Positions 1-11,130 of a stretch of 64,000 bases of DNA are shown piece by piece. This stretch comes from Gnetum montanum. Its lineage: Eukaryota; Streptophyta; Gnetopsida; Gnetales; Gnetaceae. How positions within the stretch are numbered: the stretch's first letter is position 1; every line of letters starts with the position of its first letter. Location of the stretch: NCBI GenBank assembly GCA_015680685.1, contig MNCI01020684.1, positions 121,648 through 185,647 on the forward strand, given 5' to 3'. The translations under genes were made by a program, and so were the position numbers. The notes beneath the pieces were generated by a model. The model was not told where the DNA came from, ran no database searches, and saw only the letters and a list, made by a program, of their open reading frames with translations.

Positions 1-186
1 CCAATCAAGGTTTAGAGATACTTATGCAAATTAAGTTAAGGAACAAATGACCTATCTTTTTTTATGTAAACAATACCAACCTTTCTACCTAGAATAAATA
101 CTCACTTGAAATATGAATCATTTGACTATCCACTATAGTGATACAAGTGTAGAAATTTAGAAGAGCTCATTTCTTTATCTCAAAAT

Positions 187-445
187 TTATGCTCTTGACT
201 TAAAGTCACAATCCCCAAACATGTGCTCACTACTTAGAGTCATGATAGAAATTTGTGCTTCCTACTTGAAGTTAAAATCATGAACATGTGCTTCCTACTT
301 GAATTCATAATAAAAATTTGTGCTTTCTACTTCAAGTCATAATCAAGAACGTGTGCTTTCTACTTGCAATCACTATAAAGAACATGTACTTCTTGATCAG
401 AGTCATTATCAAGAACATGTTCTCCTTGCTTGTATTCATTCCACT
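187..445. repeat. 32-33 bp tandem repeat array (about 8 copies)
   Basis: About eight imperfect copies of a unit beginning GTGCTTTCTACTTGAAGTCA and followed by an A-rich tail run head to tail, with copy starts near 189, 223, 255, 288, 320, 353, 386 and 419. The array lies just past the zinc-knuckle region of the reverse-strand gag remnant, so it may occupy a gag-protease linker. Small reading frames here simply echo the repeat (for example repeated CFLL/IIKN blocks). Confidence 0.8.
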
Positions 446-559
446 ATATATACTTTCTCTCCACACACTCATCTGTGTGCACTCTATTTCTCTTTTTTTT
501 CGTTTTCTACTTACTTTTAAATAATGCATCATGATAGCCACTTCCATCTCTCCTAGGTA

Positions 560-2166
560 CAAACTACTCACATTGAATATTAGATCCTCCATCTTCCACT
601 AAGAAAATTAAATCCTCATGTATATGGATTCCAAAATTTTCATCTCTTTCTCTTGATCAACACTATTGAAAATCATCAATGAAGCATTAGGTTCATGCTT
701 AATTATATTTAGTCTACAATTCTCATCTTGATCTCTTCCACCATCTTTACATAAATAATCCTTAGGACATTCTTGGGTCAACTAATCCACAGCACATACA
801 TAAGATCTTAAGTTATTATACCTTGGATTATATTTGTAAAATCCTCTAAAATGTGGTCTTTTATTTAAAGACTCATTTTACTCTTAAGAAGTTTGATGCT
901 TTGAATCCTCTAGGTAAGAGGATTAAGTACATGATGTAGGGATAGCATGGGGGGTCTTGAAGCCACAAAAAGTTTTTTTTCTATCCTCTTTTTAAGGCTT
1001 GTTACCCTCCTTGCTTTCATGTGGCTATTCCATGACATAGTTATCTTCCTTCCTTGCCTTAAAATCCATCAAACTACTAGAAACCTAGATCACATCCTTA
1101 TATTCTATAATTTTTTGAGTTTTGAGCTCACATTGAATCCAAGGTTTGAGGCCATTAACAAAGAGTCTATATTTATTAGCCTCATTAATATTTGAGGTTT
1201 ATATCATAAAATTCTAATACTCCTAAATATAGTCCTTCAACTTTTTAGTGTGCTATATTTCTTTCAACTTTTCCCAAGATTTGGCAATAGAAGTACTTGG
1301 ACAAAATTTCTCAATCAATGCTTCTTTAAATTGGTTCCATGTCATTATGAGTTTACATATTCCATCTTTTTCTTTTTGGAAAATATCAAGAAACTAAGTC
1401 TTTATAAATTCACCTAAGAATTATGTAGCAATATGAGCTTATTTTTCCTTGGAATACTCATTCATCTCCAAGAACTCCTGCATTTCAAATAGAAAAGCAT
1501 ATATAATTGCATCATCTCTATCACCCTTATAGATTTTTGGCTCCTTCACTTGAAACTTGAGAACTAACCAACTCATCCTTGCTGCCAATGCCCTCACTTA
1601 CATAATTAATTGATTTTTCAAGACCTTAACTTTATTTTGTTGGCTCTCTACTAATATTTACTAGGTGTCTATCAACATTCTCAACTCTTATCCCTCAACT
1701 TAGAGCTCATTAATAGCAAGATGAAGATCATTAATAACATCCATAAGACACTTCACACAGTTTCTTAACACTAAGTTTTGGGTAAAAGCAAAGTTGTATT
1801 TTTGTACTTGAGTTCAACTCTAGCCAGACAGAAAGTTCTATGGGATTGTCTAATTCTTGAATTAGTTTAGCATTTTTTATTGTAGGTAGACATTGCATGA
1901 TTATGTTGTATACTTGTAACACTTTATCCCATAGTTCTTGCATTTTTTCAAAGAATTCATCAATATTTTTTCTCATCAACCATCTCCATGTTTCCATCCT
2001 CATTCACCTCCTCATACATGTTATTATTATCATGAACCTTCTCATGTATTTGATTTTTCTTATCGTTACTTATAATTGATGCATTGTATGGGTTAGGAAT
2101 AAGAGGAATAATGTTAGGATTTGAGCTCCTCTTCTTCTTTATCATCATAGCACCAACTATCTGCAT
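560..2166 (-). pseudogene. Ty3/gypsy (chromovirus-type) gag remnant
   Basis: Read on the minus strand this is a decayed retrotransposon gag, the capsid/nucleocapsid precursor. A start near 2,166 opens a low-complexity N-terminus. Between about 1,600 and 1,100 the pattern matches Retrotrans_gag (PF03732): a KIYKGDRDDA segment, then TWNQFKEALIEKFCPS, then KLKDYI, then LFVNGLKPWIQCEL. Near 810-760 a degenerate zinc knuckle is seen (C...TQECPKD). The frame is broken by several stops and shifts. It lies just downstream, in its own sense, of a Met-type primer site and a probable LTR. Protease and pol would lie left of the window. I call it chromovirus-like by gag pattern and primer type; the exact clade cannot be set from this fragment. 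Confidence 0.7.
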
Positions 2167-2216
2167 GAACTATGAAGCAAAAACACTAACCATGGACAAG
2201 TGTCCATGTTCTCTAA

Positions 2217-2234
2217 CCTTGATTCTAATGCCAA
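2217..2234 (-). other. Primer-binding site, tRNA-Met type (degenerate)
   Basis: The minus strand reads TTGGCATTAGAATCAAGG, close to the TGGTATCAGAGC core complementary to tRNA-Met used by many plant Ty3/gypsy elements. It sits one base from the terminal dinucleotide of the LTR at 2,236 and upstream of the gag remnant in the same orientation. Confidence 0.55.
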
Positions 2235-2235
2235 G

Positions 2236-4594
2236 TGTAATCACATGACTTTAGAGATGCACTGCTTAACACTATCCTTGAGTCCTAAAGTAGCAAGTAT
2301 TTCATAGCAAATTCTAGATGTACTATGCCTCAACGATCACAACACCTATAAGAAGGAACACAAGTGCACCATAAACATTAGTCCAAAGGTTAGAAGTGTA
2401 GCATGTATGACTTATATAGTCATATAATGATTAGGACTAATGAGATACACATGTATGTATAATCTTAAAGAGCATTAGCATACATATAAGAGACTATTTC
2501 TTAAAATAGCTAATACACATTATTAGACTAATGCATCTAACCATATGTCCTTTCTTCATAGAGAAGACATGGTGCCTAAGCCAAAAAGACTAAAGCATCG
2601 ACAACAAGCCTACATATCCTTGTGACTAAAGTCACAAAGAATTAAGTTAATGTGGTTGTATGGGATTATTATTGATGGTTAAGATAACATGTATAGTCAC
2701 ACTCCTTTAAGCCCCATAGCCCTATTTTAGAAGGGAAGAAGCCTTGACACCACCAACAAGGCATACTCTCAACATACAACTCCATCCTAGATGGTAAGTG
2801 AAATTAAAGTGAACACATACACATGAATCCTAGCAACCACACCACATTTCCAGTTTCCCCTAACCTATATTAGTTAATGTTTAAAAGTTGCATCTTCACC
2901 TATGAAATTCAACAAGATGAAACCAAACTTATTAGATTTTGATTCTGACATCATTTTTGCTACATAATGTGAGGATATTAAGGTTGGGTCATATAACAAA
3001 TCCTTGACTTGTTCAATTTAGTGTAGCATCACATTTAGCCACTTCAGTGAGTGATCGATTATAATACAACTATCCTGATAGTTGTGGTCTGATCCTCTTG
3101 GTAATGGTGACATAGAACATATCGTATGATTAGATTTTCTTATTGCATGAATGATTCCTACTGTAACTTATTTTCTTGTAACATTGTTCTTGTAAATTAA
3201 ATGATGATACTATTGCTACAATTCTAGACACATAAACATAAAAAATATAAAGCTAACTAAATAAAAAATCTCATGAAATAACAAGCATATCCAAAGCATA
3301 ATATAACATACAAGCATCATGAAGCACAAAGCACATAGATAACTATACTAACTAAAATGTCTAAAATACTAATTGTTAAATCCTTCTTTCCTTAAGAATA
3401 TTCCTCCTAAAATATCTCAAGATGGGTTGATTGCATATTAGACTCAAGCTTCCAAATTGATTTTTAAGAATCATGATGGATCCACAAGGCCTTCACCATG
3501 GAAACTATTTTACTATACAATCACCACTTCATCTAGTCCATGACCCTAATAGGACACTCCACATACAAAGCATCAGTCTAAAGTTGTACTTCAATATGTT
3601 AGAATTTAACTTTAGGCCTTATGATAACTCAAAAATTCTCCAAGATCTAATGAGAAGGAAGTAATATTGTAGAATCATAAGATCCTAACTCTATTCTTAA
3701 TAATAACTAATTTTCATAATTCTCTACAATTATAAGTATCGTAAGTCATATTAATTAAACTACTTATGAATCCTTTTAAGATAACAAAGTTATATTAACC
3801 TAATTCTATAACTTAGTACCAATCATAAGCTATCAAATATTGTCTATAACAAGTACTATTTCTTGTTCTAATAATTCATAATCATCATCTTTGGACTTGC
3901 TCTAATTCTATATTGAATCATACTAAGAATATAAAAATTTATTATATTTCAATAATGTTTCTTTTTCTCTAGCAATGCATCTTATTTTGGATTTCATCTA
4001 CTTCTTCATTATACGATTATAATACACTTACAAATATCGTTCATAAGTCATTATATGGCAAATACTTGTACATAGACTTTTCATAGTCCTTACTTAGAAC
4101 ATCATTTTAGTCCTATGTGAACTTAACTTCACCTTTTTTACTACACTTCCATAAGTATTCTCTTTAACTTAACATTATAAACTTCTTTGCACTTCAGTAA
4201 GCCACTGCTATCTTAGCTTCATCTACTTATAAACTACTTCTTTGTAATTCTTTATTTCCTAATTATATCATAACCTTCCATATGGCCTTATCTTTTTTTT
4301 TTTTAAGAAACTAGACTAAGCTACATATGGCATAATTTGAACCTTTGGTTCCTCTTTAAGAAACAAGATAATGTGTTACAACAATTCCACATGTTTCCTG
4401 CAATACTTAACTCATCACTTCTTTAGAAGTAATAAAGTCTTATTTCGCTTATCTATACTTCCGTCTTAGGGCATTCTTGCTTCATACTTTTACTAATTAC
4501 TATTATTTATATTATCTACTTCACAAACATTTCTTGTATCTAGTGTTCTAACATTGCTTTCTCATTTTACTTATTATTACACTTACTCTTTACA
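2236..4594 (-). repeat. Probable long LTR of the chromovirus-type element
   Basis: The 3' end is well placed. Read in minus sense it ends GATTACA one base before the primer-binding site at 2,217-2,234. The 5' end is proposed at 4,594 (TGTAAAG) because the next roughly 40 bases in minus sense upstream are almost pure purine, as a polypurine tract should be, giving TGTAA/TTACA ends. The length would be about 2.36 kb. The interior is AT-rich with no coding capacity. No second copy is in the window, so the 5' boundary is only inferred. Confidence 0.4.
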
Positions 4595-4635
4595 TATCCT
4601 CTCCTTCGCTTCATTTTTTTCTTTGCTTCATCTTT
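4595..4635 (-). other. Candidate polypurine tract
   Basis: The minus strand reads as a long purine run (A-rich, then GAAGCGAAGGAGAGGATA) ending exactly at the proposed LTR start. It lies downstream, in sense, of the integrase C-terminal remnant, which is the expected place for plus-strand priming. Confidence 0.4.
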
Positions 4636-4740
4636 CTTATTTTAATGAGATATCAATGGTTCTTGTAGGAATATGACTACTCGCTGAATCATCATAACCT
4701 TTCATAATAAATAATAGATTAAGTTAAGAAACTAATGATT

Positions 4741-5284
4741 GTAACTTAACTTAGGAGTATAATCCAACATAGTCTAATCGACAACATGATTGTTATCAAG
4801 AACATGCTTTCAAAGTATGGATATGTGAAAAAAATCATGAATGTTTGAAATCTATGAAGGAAAACTCACACAGCACACCACCTCTCATATACGCTGAAGA
4901 ACCTCTAATAACCTAATATAACAAGATGCAAACTTGTCTTTCTAATTAAAATGAATCAAATCTTTCAAGAAATAAATATGAATAAACAACTTGTTATCAA
5001 TCACAAACTTGAGAGATCTCTCACTAAAGCTCATGTAATGAACATGATGATCGCATGCTACTTTGATCCACTCATGAATCTCCCTACTCTAATATGTCAT
5101 CGATAAAAATATGTCCAAACTAATTTACTACCTATCCTCAATCATGTCACAACACAAAGGATTTTTGTAAGTTCTATTGTACAAAATCTCATACGATATT
5201 GTTTTCAAACTTGCTCAAGAGCTATTGTTGTAGGAAAATTATAACATGAGCACTACTTCTTAAGCTCAATTCTCAAGCACTCTA
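4741..5284 (-). pseudogene. Chromovirus-type integrase C-terminal remnant
   Basis: Minus-strand frames show the end of a Ty3/gypsy integrase. About 5,230-5,150 has an ISYEILYNRTYKNPLC block, equivalent to the family's 'MAPYEALYGRKCRSP'. About 5,040-4,960 has FVIDNKLFIHI-FLKDLIHF (the 'VGDKVFLKVSPMKG' block). About 4,930-4,790 has KFASCYI-PLEVLQRI-EV and then ISNIHDFFHISILKAC (the 'VHNVFHVSMLRK' block). Stops and shifts break it. It is cut at 5,284 where element F sequence begins. It is probably part of the same chromovirus as the RT/RNase H at 20,754-21,420, split by insertion of F and a later deletion. Confidence 0.7.
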
Positions 5285-7550
5285 CTATTAACATGACCAA
5301 GTTGACACATCACAGGCTTGCCAACTCCATGTACTCTATCCCAACTTTTCAGTTCTGCTTGGTGGATGAAGGCATAAGTATCCAGTATGGTTTGCTAGTC
5401 AATGTGTTGAGCACTAAAAGAGTTAATGTGAGCCTTGGCCATATAGATCTCTTTTTCAATGATTTCCTTGTACATCCCAACCTAATCATAGAAGTTTTCT
5501 TTTAACTTCTTGGCCTCATTTTTCCACACACTTATCTCTATTGTTGTCTTTTGATGGATGGCGTAGAACTCCTCCATGAAGAGGGTTCTATTTTTCCTAG
5601 CCAAGTAATTCATATCTTGGTTGACCTAAACTAATTTTTCTCACATCTATTGGAAAATTTCTTTGAGAAAATTCTTCTATTTCTCAACTATCATCAACTA
5701 AATATTTTTAGTAGGAAGTAGTTTATTCTCCTCTTGTAAGGCCTTGAGAGCTTTAGCATATGCGTACATTTGAGCTTGTGCCTTTGAAGCATCCCAATCA
5801 GCCTGTTCTTTCTCCCTTGGAATATTTTTATTTTCTTCCAATAATTTATTTAGTTGTTTAGTTCTAAAAACGTCTAATTGGTCAACTACGATAAATTACG
5901 AAGGATCCCTTCATTCAACTTGTAGGATGACGAGCTTTTCTTGTAGTCTTTGCAACTCTGCTTTTGCATGCTTGGCCCTAACTTCAGCCATGACCAATTT
6001 TCCTTTGGTGGAAGTGAGGTCTGATTGTGCTACTATGAAATCTTGGGGGATGTCAAACAAGGACATCATAACTTGTTCTATTTACAGCAAGAAATCCAAA
6101 ACATTGTCATATTCTGCAAGAGTCATTGAGGAATTGGCCAAAACTTGAGCATCACATGCTTCCATGAAATCTGCCAATGGCACAACAAGGACATTAAATG
6201 ATTTTTTGATGTTGTTTACAACCACCTCTATTACACCTAATGCATCCTAGTGCTGCATGACCACAACCATGGCATCTTCACCAGTTTCAAATCTAACCTA
6301 AAAGGATGCAGAATTTCCAGAGATTTACTGAGACCATTGGGACTCTCCTCCTAAAATCAATGAAATGTCTCCACTTGCAAGGTTGGCTAAACTAGTGGGT
6401 TTCATGACATCATTAATGACTCTGAATATATTTTTGACATCATGACTTCCCCAACTGACTATCTCAACGATTATTCGGAGGTGCCTAATGGACGGTTGAT
6501 ATTCTTGTTGTGGCAATGGTGATTGTTGGACTTGCTAACTTATGGGTTATGTGCTGGGCCCCACTTCTTGTTGTTGGTTGGGTCCTACCATTTGAGGTGC
6601 AACGAACCCAACCATTCACTCTTCCTCTTACTCTAATTGCTCACCAACGTCTTTCCTTAGCATCGACAGTTTGAGTAGTTTAGCATATGAAGAATTCTGG
6701 GCTTTTCTAGGAACATAATTCATATAGCCCAAGATTCCAACACGTCCACATAACTTCCTAATGAGACAAAGGAAAGGAAAGGCAAGCTTCCCTATCTTTC
6801 TTTCTACAAATTTCCTTAATATTTCTATCAAATATAAATGGGGCTTTCCCATCAAAATTACACTACCACACACCACATAAGTAGATAAGCTATTTAAACC
6901 TTTGGTGGGGAAAATGTGATAAGTGTCGAACTTAAAGTAAATCCTCTCTTCTAAGGTCAATTCTCCATAAACTTTATTCTCTTTATCATAAGCCCATTTC
7001 AACCATAATTTTATTGCGTTTGCATCTGAGTGAGTGGACAAATGAGCAACTTTTGGTCCTTCATTTGGAAGATTTAGGACCTTTGCAATGGCCTTTGTAG
7101 AAAAATCAATGAAAACACCACCTATATTGGCAATGGTTCCTTCCTCCTTGCCATGCCAGAATTGGTATGTTTCACTCAAATACTAGTTGCCACTTTCTGA
7201 GAGAATGGGCCATAGTGGAGATGCCTTAAGTTGAGTCTTCATTGGCTTAAGGGCAAACTCAGTGAAAGGCACAAGATTGAGCTCGACAATCATAGCTGCA
7301 AAGGTGGACTTCTCCCAAATAGCTTGGAGACATTCTAGGGACATCGTAAGATTTTGCCCTAGTTCCAGGGCTCTAACTTCGCCACCTTCTACATGGCTAG
7401 ATTGCACTATCATAAGGGTTTCCTAATGAATGCTGAATGAGTGGGCCTCCTACTCTACCTATTCTACATGATGTTCCTAGCCTCTACCTCCTCTCAGGAA
7501 TTTAGCTACTCCTTGGGACGGTCTTTCTTGATCTCCTCTTTTGGGGCCAT
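5285..7550 (-). pseudogene. X ORF of element F (ATHILA-ORF-like domain plus coiled coil), truncated
   Basis: This is the third copy of ORF X. An ATG at 7,550 follows the same leader as in A and B. The N-terminal globular domain, about 7,420-6,630, includes STFAAMIVELNLVPFTEFAL, then FWHGKEEGT, the GGVFIDFSTKAIAKVLNLP block, LTLEERIYFKFDTYHIFPTKG and LPHLYLIEILRKF-type segments. This resembles the plant-transposon/ATHILA ORF family (compare PF03078 and PF20167, from memory). After it comes a heptad-rich region decayed by stops (about 6,600-5,300). The ORF is cut at 5,285, losing about 190 codons relative to copies A and B. Role unknown; env-like position. Confidence 0.6.
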
Positions 7551-8059
7551 TTGTAATCACACACAAAAATCATTATTACTATGGTTGTGTAGAGAAATTT
7601 TTATCAATTCATACCTTATCCATTACCTTAATTAACAATCTATAATTGCGTAGTGTGATTTTTAGAGTTTGAAATATTTTCAAGAAGTGGCTCCAAAAGG
7701 TATTATTGTTGACCTTACAATCATTTGGGTGGCCTAGGTGATTGATAAAAACTAGCTTGACATCTAAACATAGAATGTTTCTTTGGTAAACATTGAATTT
7801 CTTACCCCTATGATATCCTTCAGATGATGGAAAATTTCAAAAATAGTATGCACACTTCCCACTATAGTACTCCCCCACGACTAAGTGGAACACTCCGGGT
7901 TCAACTAGGATCAAATAGAATTGAAATCAAAATGTTAGGGAGCGAGATACTATGCTTGGAAGATGGATATGTAAAGCTCTAAGTCGTAAAGAAAAAATTT
8001 CAACAACTCCCCTAGTGTTAAATGAGAGAAATGAACTTGAAGTGGATAAGGTCGTTAGC

Positions 8060-8131
8060 ATATATAGGTAGGGAAGAGGCGATATCGTGTACCCGATATC
8101 AAATACCTAGTATCACATCATCCACGATATC
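8060..8131 (-). promoter_or_regulatory. Internal promoter-like module upstream of X in element F
   Basis: Three GATATC palindromes (8,081-8,086, 8,095-8,100, 8,126-8,131) precede, in minus sense, a TATATATGC box at 8,060-8,066. The same arrangement forms the start of every LTR in the family and recurs in element A at 12,512-12,570. The X start codon is about 510 bp further downstream. Confidence 0.5.
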
Positions 8132-8390
8132 ATGTCCCCACAAAAATGCATTAAATGTAGGGATTGAGTGGAAAAATAAATTTTTGACATGTAATGAAGG
8201 ATTAGAGATTAAATTGGAAGCTTTTGGTGTATTTAAAAGATTAATTTTGAGGCACCAGAATTATGTCATGGTGGGATCATATATGAAAATTTGTGAAAAG
8301 GGGCTAGGACAAAGGGTGTATAGTAATTGTTGAGGAATGATTAATTAAAATGATAATGAAAAGGATAGTTCACTTAGGTAAGTAGTCAGA

Positions 8391-8444
8391 GGGTGTAAAG
8401 TAATGCATGATGTGCAAGGGTGTAAAGTAATGCATGATGTGCAA
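8391..8444. repeat. Perfect 27-bp tandem duplication
   Basis: The unit beginning GGGTGTAAAGTAATGCATGA is present twice in a row without mismatch (8,391-8,417 and 8,418-8,444), inside the spacer of element F. The lack of differences implies it is recent relative to the element. Confidence 0.9.
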
Positions 8445-8975
8445 TAAGGACAAGTTACACAAGTGGGTCCTCCTCAAAGTAGGCTCTAGCCTATGATGCC
8501 CTTGTGGAATCACACCTCTAATATTTGTAGGCACTAGAGAAGTTGAATGTAACATATACCTATGAAAAAAAAACACATGTTAAAACCACCGAATTGAGAT
8601 AATAACACTACATTACACCAACCATAAGTTATGAACACTCGGACAATGAGATGGGATGGATGGCAGAAGGGATCGCCAAAATCAAGATATGAGGTTTCTA
8701 ATGATGGTCACAATGGAATCTTGTGTGTAATTAGTGGCTAAATAATCATGTGTCTAGCTTTCCAGGTTCTAGACCAAGTCCATACCAAATTGTAGTGACA
8801 CCGCATCACTTCATCCCATTGACAACAACCATAAGCCTATAAGAGTTGCAAGGAGTAACATCACTTGGCATTTTGTTCAAGGGAGGAGCAAGGGAGGAGC
8901 GTCATGGTAGCTCACTCTCTTCCTTTCCTTATCTCTTTGTCTTTTTATTTTTATTTTTCATTTTTTTGGCTCTAT

Positions 8976-9112
8976 TGATGAGTCATCATTTGGGGCGACC
9001 ACGATATCATGTACGCGATATCGCATGCCTAGTCACGATATCGCATAAGAAATATCGCATAAGCAATATCATAGCCTATCTCCTCATCTATAAATAAGAG
9101 GTAGATAGATGT
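8976..9112 (+). repeat. 5' LTR of element A, truncated to U3 and TATA
   Basis: It starts TGATGAGTCATCATTTGGGG like the other LTRs, runs through the GATATC/CGATATCG cluster (about 9,003-9,071) and the TATA box CTATAAATAAGAGG (about 9,088-9,101), then joins the gag leader at 9,110-9,116 at a short shared GTTA. About 680 bp of LTR plus the PBS are missing compared with the 3' LTR. Confidence 0.8.
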
Positions 9113-9227
9113 GTTATCTAGATTAGTTATATCATACAAGGTCACTATATAAGAACTTAATGATATATCTTTAAGAAATAAATAATTATAAAAATTCACA
9201 TACAAATTCACACACAATTTCACAACC

Positions 9228-11130
9228 ATGCCTCTCCTACAAGATCACGATAACGCCACATTTAGTGAGGAAGTTCATTGGAGAACCAATGAACTATATG
9301 ACGATGAAGATTGGAGTACACAACCTAAAGTGGGGGTTTCTTATAAACATCAACAAAAGTGACATCATCCTAACACACGAAAGCATAACTTACTTGATGA
9401 TGATGAACCCCTACTAGCCACTACAAGCTTAATGCAAATACAAGAGGCCGTTCGAATCTCACGTAGGCATCATAAAGAGAGTCGTCTACCTAGGCTCAAA
9501 TTAAATAACTTTCCTAGTTTCTCAGGAGGCTATGACTTAGATCCGCATCAACATTTACTAGCCTTCTACGATGCCTGCACATGGAAAAACATTGATTTCA
9601 GTTGGCAAAAACATAAGCTCTTTCCTATGACACTCATTGGCCAAGAAAAAGTATGGTATAGATTGATGAAACCAAATTCAATACGATGTTGGTCAAAAAT
9701 GGTAGAAGTCTTTAACAAAAAATATCAAACCTATGCAAGAGTGTAAGCCTTGAGGAAACAAATCCAAGGATGGAAACAAGCACAACATGAATCCTTGGAC
9801 ATGGCCTTAGAAAGATATTATGCACTGTTAAAAAATTGTCCAAGCCATGGGTTTTCCGAGGAAAGGCTAATGTACCATATCATCGATGGGCTTCGTGATG
9901 AAACAAGAAAGACCCTAGGGATGTATGCCCAAGGACAACTATACAAACTAAGAACCCATCAATTCCAAGAGCTTATTAAGTGGGTATCAAAAGAAGAAGG
10001 AGAAATGGCTAGATGGGAGAGTGCTGAAAAGCATCAACGGGACCAAAATCTCAACTTAACAAAGGTCCATGATCATAAAAAGGAGAAATCAACCTATCAC
10101 AAGGAGAAAGAATCATCTTTTCCAATACAAGAATCACTAGAAGAAGTTGAGTCAAAGATCAATAAGATGTTGGAATGGACACATAAAAAGAAGGGATAAG
10201 GAAAATAAGTGCTCAACTGCCAATCATACGTATGAATGCAACATATGCCTATATGATCACCCCAAGGGCCAATGCCCAATATTGTTACATCTACATGAGC
10301 ATTGGGGGAACACGTTAAATCCATAGTTCATACAGAGATACTATGTTCGATCATAGTGGCAACAATCCCAGTTGTGGGGGAGACCACCCCTAAACTAGAG
10401 GCACCCTTCGTATCATCCAAACCCAAATGCTTATCTTGTTCAACATCTTGTTTCTCCAACTGGGCCAACATACTCTATCTCACCACATTACCATTCTCCT
10501 CAATACTATCAGCCCATGTCTTTAACACAACCACCACCTTTTGCATCCTATACTCCTCCTAACTTTCAACATTCTCAATTTTTTCCTCCTTCTACATTGC
10601 CACCAACTATTCCTAAGGTGTCTGCACCACCACAACAACCTATGAACGCTACTTGTGCTACTGTTTCTGACAGCAGTAAGAGACCTCAACAACATTGAAG
10701 ATGTCCCTTCTTTAGAAATGACCCTAGGAAGGGAAAACACAATTTTGAGGCCACTGCATCCTCCAACCCAGCACAAGTTCAACCGGACGGTGCACCCTTA
10801 CCTTCAAACCCCACGTCTCATGTTACTTTATCAGGGCCATCAACTAACACTCCAACAACCATATGGCCTAATGAACATAATCATGGAAGGCAACATCCCA
10901 ATCCTTGCATACCATCTAATGGTCCTAAATATCATAGTGGGTCAACTCATTATCCAGGAACTACATCATATAAATTGCCTCACTATGCTTATTATAATCA
11001 AGTGTGTGAACCCCGATGGGGTAAGTATGACCAGGCCCCAACATTTCCAACATGCAAGGATCCTCATCTTCCATTTATTAATCCTTTCCATCCTCAACCA
11101 ATTAGTTTTGGGGGATATCCCCCATTCTAG
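9228..11130 (+). pseudogene. gag of element A
   Basis: Capsid/nucleocapsid polyprotein. The ATG at 9,228 (MPLLQDHDNAT) matches the start in element B. Order: an acidic N-terminus; a conserved region with RLKLNNFPSFSGGYDLDPHQ (about 9,498), KLFPMTLIGQEKVWYRLMKP (9,614) and the YQTYARV block; after a stop at 9,747, the LDMALERYYALLKNCPSHGF / MYHIIDGLRDETRKTLGMYA segment (to about 10,000), a Retrotrans_gag pattern; an EEGE-rich helix; then a zinc-knuckle-like CNICLYDHPKGQC (about 10,228-10,275); then a Pro-rich tail ending at TAG 11,128-11,130. In-frame stops and shifts break it. No protease or pol follows. Confidence 0.85.

Larger units (their letters stand above)
7551..8970 (-). other. Non-coding spacer of element F upstream of X (left part)
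   Basis: The segment holds the X leader (around 7,860-7,930 it matches the 'hundred-base' block before X in A and B), an internal GATATC/TATA module at 8,060-8,131, a 27-bp tandem duplication, and a block at 8,459-8,530 (AAGTGGGTCCTCCTCAAAG...) that recurs in elements A, B, C and E. No coding potential is seen. Confidence 0.7.

Noticed and set aside
318-592. Short ORFs at 318-524, 320-520 and 332-592
   Set aside because: They read through the 33-bp tandem array; repetitive low-information peptides with no family pattern.
5285-7550. X as a host gene captured by the elements
   Set aside because: All three copies sit at the same place between spacer and PPT of the same family, and it resembles known transposon ORFs; no intron traces.
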